Positions 1-13,701 of a DNA stretch of 64,000 nt are shown here, in pieces; position 1 is the stretch's first letter, and each line of letters opens with the position of its first letter. The stretch is from assembly GCF_047496725.1 (NCBI RefSeq), contig NC_132976.1, forward strand, positions 5,936,001 to 6,000,000. Direction: 5' to 3'. The stretch comes from Anoplolepis gracilipes (Eukaryota; Arthropoda; Insecta; Hymenoptera; Formicidae). The notes below the pieces were generated by a model. It was not told the DNA's origin. It did no database searches and saw nothing but the letters and a program-made list of their open reading frames with translations. A program made the position numbers and the translations under genes.

Positions 1-471
1 ACTTTTTTTTTAACGTGAGTAACTTATTACTTGGTTTTTCACTCTGTACTTCTGTGCCTTAAATGTGATCGCCTGATTTTGAATTTTATTTGTCTAATCG
101 AAGATTGCAAACAGTCATGACACGAGATGATTGACATAAGATAAAAGAATCATAATCTTGCATTGCGTGCACAATGAGAATTTATATTATACCTTGCGAA
201 CAAAGAAAAAAATCTTCGTACAATACCGAATTCGGTTTTATGAGCCTGACGTAGTAGTAAATGAAAACGTTTCTCACTATTTTCAACCTGATTATCTTAA
301 CGCTGGGTCACGACGGTTGCCTTCACGATAGGAATAACAACGCGTTCTCACTTCCCTCGTCGAAGTCTCTCAAAAGTGAGATAAAGAGTGACACGTAACA
401 GCTCGGCATGTCCTTAGCACCCGTAACACGTGACGGCCATAAAAACGAGGGTTAAAACAAACATAAGTTAT

Positions 472-514
472 ATGTATCTGGTATCTCTGGTAGTCCGCAT
501 TGCTTGCGCTAGGT
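472..514 (+). CDS. Weak candidate for the Wnt6 signal-peptide exon
   Basis: An ATG at 472 opens MYLVSLVVRIACA plus two bases and runs into AG|GTAAGA, a near-consensus donor, at 513-518. The phase (two bases left over) fits the phase-2 acceptor of the exon at 13702 and would give an Arg before TVGS. Hydrophobic residues followed by A-C-A resemble a signal peptide and cleavage site. Against it: the core is short and holds an Arg, the intron would be 13.2 kb, and Trp rather than Arg is expected at the junction. Other chance-level candidates in phase exist (for example ATG at 11202 with a donor after 11251, ending in Trp). The true exon may lie left of the window. Confidence 0.15.
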
Positions 515-2466
515 AAGAAAAAAAAAGGAAATATAATTCCTTTAAAAAAAAGTCCATTTAAGATTCGTGTCTAACCTGCTGTAACGAATCTAGATACGAG
601 CGATACGTTTTGACGCGATTCCGCTGACGTCACTTCTTTATTTATCGTCACAATTTTCTCTTTCTTACGCAATTATTCGCTTGTGTTAAATTTATTATCA
701 AAGTACTATATTTTATTTTGCCCAGATAATATACAATATTTATTAACGGCCTCGTTAAATGTAGCAAATTGTATGATAAAATTTTCACTGTGTTTAACAT
801 CATTTTTAAATAATTGCTATTTTTGCCCAATTGTACGATTGTATCTTAAATCTTGCACAGCCGTTGCAATGAGTTACATACGAGATTTGTCACTTAGTTG
901 TATTAATGCCAATACTTGGTGAATGTGAAGAACTAACGAGTGCGCTCCAGTTTCGAGGTGCGTCATCTGGGTTATCAATTACATCGTACGTTACGCGCAT
1001 GTAAGAGATGAGTAATGGCGCTATAAATCCTCCTTTGGTAGTTATCCATGTTCTTATAAGCAGACTATGTCTCGAGATTTATGGCTTCATTTTGTGCTAA
1101 CGTGTAAGTCTCTTATTATTGGCGGCGCGCGCAAAATGCTTCTGTAGATATCTCTTTATATCTAAACAGGATCATAAGTGAAATCTTGCCTATTTATAAA
1201 ATTACTCCACTTCCGCTTGTCCTTAAAATATACTGTCACGACTTCGTTTTTGTTGAGGAACGAAATTTTCTGGAATATCGAACGCAGCGCAAAATCAGGT
1301 GACACTTTCGGTAGCTGCGTGGCTGAAATCCAATTTATCTTGACGAGTACTTAATAATAAATCACTCTGTCATGCGACACATTTGCTGTGTACTACACTT
1401 TGTTATGCAAATGTTTACACGATGATAGAACGTTATCGTGCCCGTGTCACTCGGAATTACACAGCATCCGGAGACGGACCATCTCGTAACTATGTTTTAA
1501 CGAGCGTAGCGTGAACTTTGCGTGCATTATAAGAAAGTGAAAATTATTTATATACATAATTACTATTATCTATCGAAAACATAATAAAATTAATTACTAC
1601 ATACACGACTATTAAATAAATGTTATTAAATTAATTTGAATCACGCGTGAATCGTAGATTCTTTTTTTTTGTGTCACAAATAGTGATTTTTCGAATACGA
1701 CGAAGTAACCAGTATTGTTCAAAGGATATCTCTTAGGGACGAAGAAGGAGAGATCCTCTCGAGATCTGTTAAATATTTGTTTTCGATTTAAAGCGGATTT
1801 CTGCGTTCTGACGATGTTGTGAGTCTGCACCTCGTTGCTTTCTGGCTCAGCCGTCGTTCACGGTGTGTTTGATAAATATATTAGGAGGAAGATGACGGTT
1901 TGTTTCGATAATAACAGGTATTTAACAGTTAGAGTGGAAACTTTTGGTTCTTTTCTTCTCTGTGTACTTCGTTTATCATCTGTAAGTTAATCTACGGCTA
2001 CTATCACGCATATGAAGATACGTATCGCATTGTTTTATTTTATTTATTTCAGCAGTAATCGCGTATAAACATATGACAGCCATCCAACTATAATCTCACA
2101 TAAATAGATTTTATAAAACTAGAGGCATTTTATTTATATCTATGTACTCAGTTTTATAAATGTCAGCAAAAATATTCTCTTTTTAATAGTTTGTATTTTA
2201 TTATTAAAAAAAGCAAAATAATTTCATTTTTTATTATGTATTTTGATATTGAAAATAGCATGGTCGTATTATATTACAGTGACATACAATGTAATAGAAT
2301 ATAAATAGAATCAATAAATTAATTTTTTTTTGTTTAACTTTGTTGTACAATGTATAAATTTTTTCCATATTTTACGTGAAAAAGTGATCTATAATTTTAT
2401 ACTTGCATATTGTATCAATATTTTTAAATTAAAAAGAAAATAATTTGAAATATTTTGATAAGTCAG

Positions 2467-2470
<4 letters not shown>

Positions 2471-2522
<52 letters not shown>
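2471..2522. repeat. (AT)26 microsatellite
   Basis: Uninterrupted AT dinucleotides directly upstream of a CpG-rich island. Confidence 0.95.
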
Positions 2523-2525
<3 letters not shown>

Positions 2526-2594
2526 AATCCCTTAATTTGTTATACATATAAGATTATATATATATTTCTTATATATAAAAAATATTTTGAAATC

Positions 2595-3210
2595 AAACAA
2601 TGAAAATTCGCGAGAATATTTCCATTCGAAAGTCGGCGAGATTCGTCATCTTTGCGATCCTCATTCCTGCGGAATGCTATTCCTGCTCCGAAAATATCGC
2701 GAGGTCTATAAATCAGTCGCTCGTACGATCGTTCGTCATCGAGTTACGCATTACGCCCTTCTCGCGAGTCCTCCTAGGAGCTGGAGCCCCGATTATCCGA
2801 TTGGAACCGGATTCCCTTTCGTCGATCGGCATTCCTCGGTTTTTTCGCGACGAATACTGCTCCATCTCTCTCTCGTTCTCATGTGCTCGCGCGAACGCCG
2901 CGTCCTTCCGTCCTTCTCGCGCGGTCCTCTGGGAACGAAAGGACTCGCGGAGAAGCCGGAGGAGGACGGGCGATTCACGAGGGGACAAAGACGACCAAGT
3001 GGAGGAGTAAAGAGGTAAAGAAGTGAGCGAGGATGGACAATGGTCTCGCTCAAAGCGTCACCCGTAAATCTCGTTGAGCGCGTATAATTTGTAAGTCGGC
3101 GGGAGCTCCCTTACGAGGCCCCCCTTACTCCCCTTTTCGTCCTCTGGCAACCGCGTTGCCTGCGTTTCTTCCCTTTCTCGCTCCGAGGACCGGAGATACA
3201 CGAAGTTTGT
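2595..3210. other. CpG-rich island with overlapping open frames
   Basis: A sharp change from AT repeats to CpG-dense sequence. Two + strand frames stay open for 136 and 143 codons; one starts MKIRENISIRKSARFVIF, whose residues 13-25 are hydrophobic like a signal peptide. A phase-2 position (AG|GTCTAT near 2702) would fit Wnt6, but the donor is poor. No domain recognised. Probably a regulatory or unmethylated CpG island where stops are rare. Confidence 0.4.
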
Positions 3211-4514
3211 TCCACGTTCCTACGCAGCTTTCGTTCCAATCGCGTATCCCTTGGCAACTCATGCATTTCTTCGGAGTGTTGCATGTTGATATACTACGCG
3301 ATATACTATCGGTTTTTATATCGATATAGGGTAGAAAAATAATGCGCTCGGTCGTGAAACTATCAAACAATGTTATTTTTTATTTTTTTAAGATCTCGTT
3401 TTTATTCGAGTATCAAATAAAAAGAAATGACTATTATTAAAATATAATTAAATGAGAGACGTATTCTTTTTTATTATATAATCAGCTGTCAAACATACAT
3501 ACTGTGTTTACTTGGAAAAATGAAGGAAGTGCGAACTCTTTGCTAGCGCATAATATAGTTATTTTAAAAATATCAAAATCATATAGAAACGAGAGAGTTG
3601 ATAGTCGCCGTCTGTTTCCGGAGTAACACGTGTTAATCGATCGATCAATCGAGAAATCATGTAAATATCCAACATAATTCTCTAATCATATAGTAGTGAA
3701 TAATATATTATAACATATTCTCAAAAAATAATAATACAAAAAGACTTCTCGACAGTTTCCGCCTACGGTCATATTTTTTATTAATTGTCTCATTTGCGGT
3801 TACGTAGTTTCGTTGTAGTTTGCGATTTTGCCGTTGCTAATCTGCTATCTTGAATTCATTTTTGTGAAATTTCCGTGAAATTAAGAGAGGATTATACCGT
3901 GATTATCAATTATGTTACGGACCATTCCGATTTTCATACAAGGCGGTTATCGCGTCCGCGATTCGCGTTAATAAGTATACGCGCATTTTCACGCGTCGCT
4001 TCGTCTCTGTGCGTGCGTTTTCGCGCGGCGCGATCGAGCGGCGGATAGTCGCGCGAGATCGATCGCAGATTCCCGGTGCGTAAGCAGGTTCGAAAACGCA
4101 CGGCGAGATAAATGGACCGCATCGATGTATCGTAACGGCGAGTCCCGACGATAATACGATAGCGGACTCGCGAACCCGGCCAATGGGCCGCGGTGGGCAG
4201 TCCGCGGCTACCATCCCGCTGGTTGGACAACCCGATCTGCTCCCCCACGCTCTCACCTGGACCATTCTCTCTCGCGCGTTCTCTCACCTGCCGTATATTC
4301 ATAATCATAAGACTGGGCTCGCCGCGTGCGTGAGCGGGCGCATGCGCTTTTAGATACATCGCGGGTAGTAGAGTTATGAGTTACGGATTGCGAACACAGA
4401 CAGACAGCACAGGTGTGGCTTTATTCACTTAAAAAATTCGAGTACACACGCGTGCAATTGAATGAGTGTGTTGGTGACGAGAATCTATATTATACGAGGA
4501 TGTTTGATGTTTTC

Positions 4515-4538
4515 TTTTTTTTTTTTTTTTTTTTTTTT
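4515..4538. repeat. T24 homopolymer
   Basis: Twenty-four consecutive T. It shows no A-tailed retroposon hallmarks that I can see. Confidence 0.9.
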
Positions 4539-5407
4539 CTATACAGCTTGAACCACAGAAGCCCAGCGTTGGTTATAATGATCAGACTCGATACACATGC
4601 TTATTGAATTATTAGTTTAAGCCTTTTGATTCTTTTCTGTTTTTTTTTCAGTTACAAGTAAAATGATACGAATAGATATTTATTTGTTTGAAATTTGTAA
4701 GAAATTTATAGTCAAAGTTTTTACAAAATATTTAATATAAAAAATTTAAAAATGTATGTCAAGAGAAAATGTGATTGTACATTTGAATATAATACTTATA
4801 AATTTTTCGTTTTTTAATGTGAACAATATTTTTTATTCTTCTCTAATTCTTCGTTCTAATCGTTCTTTCTTATCTTTTTTAAAATAGAGTAAATGTACGC
4901 CGCAAGCAATTCATAAGTCATGATTTTTCGTTTGCCAATGCGCACGTACTTTTATAAGCGCAGATCAATATTAATGACGGTGGGTTTGTTAAATTAGATT
5001 AAATTAAAACCAATTTAATTATACACTCTTTATACTCTCTATAATAATTTATGACGCGTTTTGTGCAGAAAGGCATACTTAAGACAGGCTCATAATGTGA
5101 ATATTATTAGTCCGTATAGCGCGTAATAATTCTGGATTACTATAATTACACAATGTAGTTACATGGTATAATTTTAACGTACCTAATTGATCGTAATCGA
5201 TACGGAAGCAATGACGTTGGTGCTAAGGCTTATATATAATTATAGGTACGAATTTGATTCTCAGAACGTGTCAAGCAAGATCTAATATATCTTAAATTGA
5301 TTATATTTTTTATTTAATGTGTTCAATTTAATTATGCAACTTTTCACTATATAAAATAACACAATTTGAATATAATTTATACTTTTATATATGTATTGTT
5401 ATATATA

Positions 5408-5412
<5 letters not shown>

Positions 5413-5460
<48 letters not shown>
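5413..5460. repeat. (TA)24 microsatellite
   Basis: Uninterrupted TA dinucleotides in AT-rich DNA upstream of Wnt6. Confidence 0.95.
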
Positions 5461-5466
<6 letters not shown>

Positions 5467-7040
5467 AAATATCAAAAGAGAACGTTTCAAAGTGTAAGAT
5501 TGCATATCTTTTTTCTATCTCGGAATACTTCTTCACGTGGGTGGCAACGTGAAATCCTTGATCTTTGCTAAAGCACAAATAGGTCGTCTTGCGATGGCAA
5601 CGCGAAAACACGTATAATTCATCTCTTTTTTTCAACTGTTTATTCTGCTTGATATGCATCCGCCGTCGTGGATGCAAAATTTCTGAATTAAATATAGTGT
5701 TCCACTCTCCGGAGTCACATGAATACGCTCGATCATCCGCGCGACCTCCACTTGTGAGACAAAAATACGACACATGTATAATTCTCGTGCACTGTACATG
5801 TGAGATTGACAGATACATGCAAAATGAGATTTTAATAAGCATGTTTTGCTAAAAGAGTATTTGGTGATATTAAATATAACGATATTTGTTATGGCCAAAC
5901 TGATTTTATTAGAATTTTAGTAAAAGTTTATTTATTTAGCGTAATCAAGTGTCAATAATATTGGAAGAGAAATTAGATCACAAAAGGCTTTATATATTAT
6001 TATATGCATATATGTACATATACTTGAGCGGTCATTTAACGGTTATTGTAATTAACAAGACTGTTCAGTTAAAGCTGTAATTACTATCGTTACCGACAGT
6101 TTACGGTGACATTTGCCATAAGTACATTGCAGTAAGATGAGTCGTAAAACGTTTACGGATGATAACAGTGAGAATCTGCTATTTTAATTACGATTTTGTT
6201 CGAAGCTTTAATAATATCGCGATATCTCGGGCGAATTTAATCGACATAAACATCTTAGCGAGAACCAGACTTGCTTCGTTTAATCTCACTCTCGTCGACC
6301 ACTCATAATTACTGTCCGCCACTTTATAATTTACGATTAATCTCCAAGCGTTATCGACCTTATACGAATATAAGTGCAATTTAAATTTGCAGTTGCAAAT
6401 TCTTTTGGAATCTTGTCTATTTGCGTTCGCAAATTACATATTAAGAAATTATATAATTACTCTATTATAATAAATAATGTTCATATTGGTTTATTATTAT
6501 TATTCTTATTAATACAAATTGTGAAATATTATTATGCCATGCATGTTGCATACTAAAACGTGCATAAAGAATAATGGTTTATTGCAATAAAATATCACAA
6601 ACGATCTATGTTTTCATCGAGAAAACAAACTTCCTTCGAATACGCTTCTGTTTTGTGTATCTTTTCACAATTTTTCACCGACATTGTATACAATATTTAA
6701 ACAGCTTAAGACGGTTCTCTCGTAGTTTGCCTTTCGTAGTTTGTTTTTTTTTCTTTTTGGCGAGCGGCACTCTAAAGAAATGCTCGATTTGTCACGACGC
6801 GGTGCATGTCAATCACGGCCGGGTCAAAATACGGCGGACATAATAACGGCAGTGAACCAGCAATGACACGGGTATCAGAAACGGGGTGGTTAACGACGGG
6901 TGTCCGCGGTTGGGAAATGAGACCCCTCAGCCCCTTGGCCCTCATACTCGCACACTGGCTCCTCTCTTTGCGCGAAACGCAGCATGGCGTGACGCAACAG
7001 CACGCACCACGTGCGGACCACGCACAATGCTCATAATAAT

Positions 7041-7140
7041 TTCTCTCTTTCTTTCGCTCTTGTTTATTTCTACCCTTCTTCCACCTTTCTTTCTTCCTCT
7101 TTCTTTCTCATTTCTCTCTTTCTCTTTCTCTTTCTTCGCC
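7041..7140 (+). repeat. 100-nt polypyrimidine tract
   Basis: Almost only C and T (TTTCTCTCTTTCTTTCGCTC-type sequence) on the + strand. Could form triplex DNA. It follows a CpG-rich island. Confidence 0.8.
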
Positions 7141-8612
7141 TTGACCTCCCTGGAACTCTCGCGTTTGGTTCTTCTTTGTTACCATCGCACTTGTGTACTA
7201 CTGTGCCTATATATGATTTACCAGACGTTCCCCTTATACAGTGCAAAATTGGTTATGGTTTCGTTGCGCCAATAGTACGGTGTTAATGCGACTTTATGTC
7301 GGGCGTGAACAAGTACGTGGTTTTTTTTTTTTCAATTTGAGCCTTCAGTCATTCTCCTCGTGTTTATACCATTCTTTTTCCATTCATTTTATTCTGTTCT
7401 TATGAAAGAAATATATGTTATATAAAAATGATTATTTTTATTACGATATAAATTTTTTTACTATGCTTTTTTCTATTATATTTGTAAATTATAATTTCAT
7501 GTTAAAATGCCATATATTCAAAGTTTAGAAAGTAGCAATATTCTTTGAAAGATTATTTCGCAAGGTAAACATTTCGCCCATTGATAATACTGATATTGTA
7601 GATCATGCTCTTTTAATGTTACGTTTATTATTTATAATCAATTAATCTAGGTGTAACATAATTTCTTGCGTGCATGTTAAGTATGTTATTGGACGTGTCG
7701 TTGTATGCAATCATGATAGACTACGATCGATTTTGGTGAAATGCTAAATTAAAAAAAAAGAGGGAAAGAAAAAAGCATTATTCTTTATGCTTGGATGTGT
7801 CAGAAGAAGATTTTAAATTATTTCGTAGCGCGTGCGGGACGTATCTGCAATGTATGGAATTTTAAGATCTTGGCGCTATCACAGATCGCTCGAACTTTAT
7901 CGGTCAGGCCCTATTATCGGTTTTAAAGGCGAACGCATACCGCGAATAATTCATTATGACGAGCGCGAAAATTCGCGCACGAATTCCGAATCCTCAACTT
8001 TGAAGAAGCTGATTAAAAATTCACACAATGTCGTGACGAGATTACGTATTCCTTTTTTTTTGCCGCTCGATTCGGCGTTCAAGTTTAAGCAAAGCACGAA
8101 TTTTTCGCGATTCACAAAAAGAGACTATTTAAAATGTAACTTGGTCCCAATGACTCTTGCCATTAATTTGTTTGCAACGTTCTCACGTTGAATTGATTTA
8201 TTTCTTTTTTCACTCATGGGTCTCGTTTCGTGTATAATCCCATGGTCTATTTTTCTTTCTTTGTATATGACTATCACAATCTTGATTACGTTGCAAATAT
8301 CGTCTTATAGTCTAGATTTAAAACAAAGTTTAATTATAATATTATTAATTTATGGTCGCGAAGAAAGTGAATTAAAGTCGAGAACGGAACAGAACGGACA
8401 CGTAAAACAAGCACGCGTGCCAGAACCACTTTGGCACATGTAAACTCAGTGATAAAGTGGTTTCGTTTCGTCGTACTATTCCTTTTCGTCATCTGCGTGG
8501 CATGACGCCGCTGTCTGCTCCATGTCGTCGAGCAACAAGAGGATGATTTAGATCGAACGTACATATTTAGCAGCCACGAGCTGTTGTGACTTTCTACTTC
8601 CGTTCTTTCATA

Positions 8613-8615
<3 letters not shown>

Positions 8616-8679
<64 letters not shown>
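8616..8679. repeat. (CT)32 microsatellite
   Basis: Uninterrupted CT run followed by TTTTTCTCTC-type sequence. GAGA-factor-like proteins bind such runs, which is general knowledge and not shown here. Confidence 0.95.
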
Positions 8680-8684
<5 letters not shown>

Positions 8685-11600
8685 CTCTCTTTTCTCTCTT
8701 ATTTCATATATAATTATTACATATAATTATGTTTTTATAATCTGAAGCAAAAGTTTTCAATCTCTATTTTATTAATTGTATACATAATAAAATAATACTG
8801 AAAGTGAAAAGCTCGCAATAGAATTTTGCTAGCATCCAATCTTTTATATTAAGTATACCGTACAAAATTAAAGAAGTACTGATAAACTACTTGATCATGA
8901 AATTTCAGATTTTCTCTTTCTATCCCACTTCTCTTTCTGTCCCAATTTTTATTCGCGATTGTGCAAAATATTTGAGGAATCTACCTGTGAGCCTATCAAC
9001 TTGTCTTCTCTCTTATTCTTTTTGCTTCTTTTCGCGGACTCATTCGCTGAGAGAAGCGATCCCTTTCTTTTTCCCGCTCTATGGCAGTTGTTCCTCTCTT
9101 TCTCTCCTGATCTTTTTCTTTCTCCTCCATTCGCCGTTCGTTCTGCAAACCGACCGGTGGACCGAAAGAGGCCAGCAACGTTGCTCTCTCGTCACTGTCT
9201 ATCCGAGCAGACAGCGTGGAGCTGCCTTCGAGCAAAGTGAGGGCGTCTAATGAGGCAATAAATAAGTCGACCGCTCTAACCGGCCTCTCCACGCTTTTCG
9301 TTCGCGACGCGACGTGTCCATCCTCGAGTTCTTTTCTTGCCTCCGCGTACGCGAGGTGGGGTCCATCTCCTCGATTCTAGTCGGTTCTTCTTCTCCTACC
9401 CCTCAGGCGTTTCGCTGACTCGATTGTCGTCGATTAAACCGAATCTTTTTGTCGTTTTTTCGTCTAGTATAGCGGATCACGCGATATTTTTGCTTCGCAA
9501 GAAAAGAGGTATAACCATACGATTGACAGGACTGTTAAGCCTGTTGCGTTTTTAAATTCGATACGTTAGATTTTGTTTTTATTGTAATTTAGAAAGCGAT
9601 AGGTAAATTAGAAATATTCTCGTTGCAAATACGTTGCTCGATGATGTAAAAATGCATATGTCGTGATGAAATATTTTCTTATAATTGTATGTTTCGTGTA
9701 TCCAAAAAAAGTAAGTGATTTAAAGCTAAATAAAATTTTAAATAAAGAAAACTTTTGTTTACAATGTTTTTATTTTTATTTAAATCGATTTATTTATTTT
9801 TTGAATGACATCACTTTTTCTGTGATTAAATTTTTTTTTTATTTATCTTTATTCTATATTCTTTTCTCTTTTTTATTATTTTTAATTCTTTTAAATTAAT
9901 TATTACATGAATACATATCTACATCTCTGACGGTTATCTTAAATGAAATGAATAAAGCGTTGATGTAAATATGAACAAATAATATTAATTCGTAGAAAGT
10001 TATGAAACCGCAATCGGTGCAGACGAATGGCAACGTAGCTCCTGACCATTCTAACTCTATTAACTCGTCTCCAGCGATATTAATAGAATGTATGTAAAAC
10101 GTCTACGCAAGCGGCACTTCTCAAACGAGATGTGTTTATTATAACATTGTAACTTTATTATCCGTCCCGAGGATTGATCTTTTAGTATCGATGCACGGCA
10201 GCTCTGCCATTTATTTGATTAACCAGAATTAAATGTGCGCGGCCATTAAGAAACGATCTTTGAAGTCAAAAGGTCGAATAAACCTTCGTCTAGAGGTTAC
10301 GTGTCGTCTTTACTTTCTACAGCATGCGTTATTTCGTCGAAAATTATCATTGAAATTAATAAAAAAATAGACCGATACACACTGTGATAAATTTTTACCA
10401 AGAGACGTCGAGTTTTATTTTAATTTATTTTTTACTTTGATTCGCGATTTAGTGGTCACTATTTTTAAATTGTTTAGGCCATGTGTGTTCTGATAGAAAT
10501 CTCGTAATCGTTTGATAACGTCATAGCGCGATCATAAAATTCACGGCAACACGCAGTTTATAGCCACGCAGTAAAATATTTAAATATGAATATTATTTTA
10601 TTATGTTATTTATAGATCTAGCTTATTAACATATTATATCTCCATTTTTTTATATTTATAGGACCAGAATATAAATGTAAATCATATTTTAAGATTTACA
10701 CAAAACGTGAAAATCTAAAAATATATTTGAACAAGCAATCATGTGTATAAAGCTGCGCTTTAAACGTTTACCATCTTCTCAGTAGACATATCCACACTTC
10801 CACTTTTGCCCACTCCCATAAAATTCATCATAAGGTTTCTCTATACCATCACAATAAGCCACATTTAATACAATGTTTTACTTCTTGTGTACGCATAGTG
10901 CGACTTTTCTCGGAAAAGTTATATCTATGTCGCTCATTTATTATCTTGCGTCTAAAGGTTTCGTTGCATTCTCGCGCAGATTGATGCCGAGTCGAGAAAT
11001 AGTACATGCGCTAGTTCCAAGAAGATTTCGCAACAGCTGGTCGCGATCTAAGAGAGTTGGGAAATAAGATAGGAGGTTAAGAAAAAATGAATCATTTGAG
11101 ATGGCGTGATGAAAAATTAAAATTGCACTCGAAAGAAGGAAGATGTAGGAATATATTAGCAGAGCCGCGAGAATTAAGCGATATTTCTTGTTGAATATTG
11201 AATGAACATCCTGTATGATTTTAGAGTAATATGTTATATATGCAATTTTTGGTACGAAAACAAGGTACCGTTTTCTTCGAAGAATCTTCGCAACAGATTT
11301 AAGAAGCTTTGACGCTTGTCGCCCGTCAGACTCTATCGGGACCAAGGTTTTTAACAGGAATATCGACGAGTCGAAGTTCCTGCGGCTTGTAGTCTGTCAG
11401 TGGTTCTGATCGTCCCGCGAGACATTACATGCGCTATATTTTGCTTCGAGAGAAAGACTTTTTTCTTTTTCTTTTTCTTTTCTGCCATATCTCGTGCTGT
11501 CTTTTTATCTCGTTCACGAAATTGCTCTTCGAGATCAAGGAATTTCTCATGAATTTCCTTTGCGTATCGTCTCGTCTACCCTTCTTGTCATCGTCGTCGT

Positions 11601-12152
11601 CGTCATCGTCGTCATCGTTTCTCGGTTATAGTCGCCATTCTCAGAGGTAGCAATTCTCTTCGCCCAAATGACGATGTCACTCTCGTGCACGACTCTTCAC
11701 GTCGTATTATCTCCATCGCTTCTTATTCCCCGGTCGTGCAGAACGAAAAGCGGACGAGCGAGGGGCACGTCGGACAGCGCGAGCAACCGTCCTTAACGGA
11801 ATTATTGCCATTAAGGTCGTTGCATTCCCGAGAGGCCGTCGTGTGTACGCACCCCGGCATCCTACCGACGCAGAACTAATGATCTTAATTAACGTTTCGT
11901 AACGAAGGTCGCCCAGACTGTCCTCTTTCTTTTTCTTCTTCTCCATTTTCTCCTCTTCTCTCCCTGACCCTGCCTGCCGTCCGTAATCGTTTCTCTCTTT
12001 ACCTTTCCGCCTTCGTGCTCGTCCGCGCTTCTTTCTCGCTCATCTTCCTACTTCTCTCCTCCTGATACTCTTCTACCTCCCAGTCGTCCTCCTCAACTTC
12101 GTAGTTCCCACCGCTCGTGTGTTCACTCAGAGTCCATTCCGCTTTATTCTTC

Positions 12153-12176
12153 TTTTTTTTTTTTTTTTTTTTTTTT
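12153..12176. repeat. T24 homopolymer
   Basis: Twenty-four consecutive T in a pyrimidine-rich region (11930-12180). Confidence 0.9.
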
Positions 12177-13660
12177 CTACTCCCAGTGCAATCATCCGAC
12201 CGTCTCTTGCCTCTTCGCACCCTCGGCATACCCGTTCGTTCTTTCTGTTTCTAGATCGTTTTTCCCTCCCCTAGGAAACATTTCTCTCTTCTTTACGGTT
12301 TCCTTTTTCGTTCATAGGACTGGCTACGTCGTCACGAGTATAATGCACCGGAGCTTTAATTATCGTAATGGCGTTAGCGTGTTCAGATTCGAGTATTGTA
12401 CCTCCGAGTATTCTACCATCCGTGCAGCGTAATTGTCCTTTTTGCTTGCCTTCACCGAGTTATTTTCCTTCTCGTTAAAATCCACGATGCGGTATCGTGA
12501 ATTTCCTCGTCTCATCTGTTACGGAGTTCCGCGACTTCACGAGATGCAATCACGATTTCGCCCTATTATTCTTCGTCACCTTTTTCCGACTATTCCGTAC
12601 GACGGTTTAATCATTAACCGCTGTTAGTCTTTGTTACCGCTAGATAATGTTTAAAAATGTCTGATATATTTAGAAAAAGGATTAAAAATTGAGAATAATA
12701 ACGATTTTCTTCGGCAATAATTTTACATTGTGTCGAGCGCAAAATGGCATCAATACAATTACTATAATGTCCTTTATTATTAGTATAATAAAGTATATCT
12801 ATCAAATTAATTACGGAGAGAAAACCGGTCACAATCGAAAAAAAAAGTATAAAAATTTAGAGTGTTTTTCTTGCTAATTTGTTGCTCTATTATTTAGTTT
12901 ATTAGACTGTAAGATATAATTAATCATATAACGGATGCGAATAGTATTAACGAATATGTCGAGAATGAGAAATTTCTCAGGCAATAATAAAGTAAATGCG
13001 AGTTTCTTTGTAAATGGCGAAGCTTTGACTGATTTATGAGACACGATGGTTACGCGCTTGAAGAGAAATAAATTCTAATCCAAATGGGTGCGATTAATCG
13101 CGAGGATCACTGCGACGAGACGCAACACTTTCCCGTTATAAAGCTACCGAAACTCTATCGAGTTCTAAGAGAGATGAATAAACGAACGGCATCGGAGAAC
13201 CTTTTCGCTTAATTTGTGCGAACGCAAAATCGTCTTCACATTATGTCTTCACCGAAAGATATCGCGCGACTAAATAACTGGTAGTTTGGGTGACATCACG
13301 CCGACAATTTGTAGCTTTCGTAAATTATCCTTCTCTCTTTAACGCTTGTTGCGTTTCCAGGAAACGATGTTGCTCTGAATTCCTCGCTATTTTGTGCAAC
13401 TATATTATTCTATTTATCGTTTCATCGATTTAGGTATCTGTCTCAGCATAAATTAGAATTTTTTGTGTTGAAGTTGCTTCGTTTTTTTTTGTCATTAGAA
13501 AGTGTTATATTAATATTTATTTAATATTATTACTAAGAAATTAAATTTTTGGACAGATGCACAAAATGCATATGTTTTTTTAAATATTTTTTATATATGT
13601 ATTTATGAAAATTAGATTTTGGGTTAAATTTAAATTAATAAAATTGTCGACGATATTAGT

Positions 13661-13701
13661 ATGCTATTATTATATTTTCATCAATGCATTTATTTTTATA
13701 G
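13661..13701 (+). other. Alternative in-frame Wnt6 start directly upstream of the exon
   Basis: An ATG at 13661 is in frame with the Wnt6 exon and would add MLLLYFHQCIYFYR before TVGS. It is short and hydrophobic and could act as a poor signal peptide. The same bases also look like a 3' splice site (T-rich tract then ATAG at 13698-13701), and the phase-2 border matches a Trp codon split TG|G, as expected if LWW precedes VGS as in human WNT6. I judge the splice-acceptor reading more likely; a gene predictor may still choose this ATG. Confidence 0.3.

Larger units (their letters stand above)
1..13660. other. Non-coding region upstream of the first secure Wnt6 exon
   Basis: Apart from the weak candidate exon at 472-514 I see no gene. 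It is AT-rich DNA with CpG-dense islands near 2595-3210, 3945-4360 and 6805-7030. It also holds two AT microsatellites, one long CT tract, T homopolymers and a 100-nt polypyrimidine tract (7041-7140). If Wnt6 exon 1 lies near or left of the window start, most of this is first intron; otherwise it is promoter and enhancer DNA. Open frames of 100-144 codons occur only in islands or simple repeats and match no family I recognise. Confidence 0.6.

Noticed and set aside
9666..9710. MKYFLIIVCFVYPKK followed by a GTAAGT donor, as a Wnt6 signal-peptide exon
   Set aside because: The exon would end in phase 0, while the Wnt6 acceptor at 13701 requires phase 2, so the frame would break.
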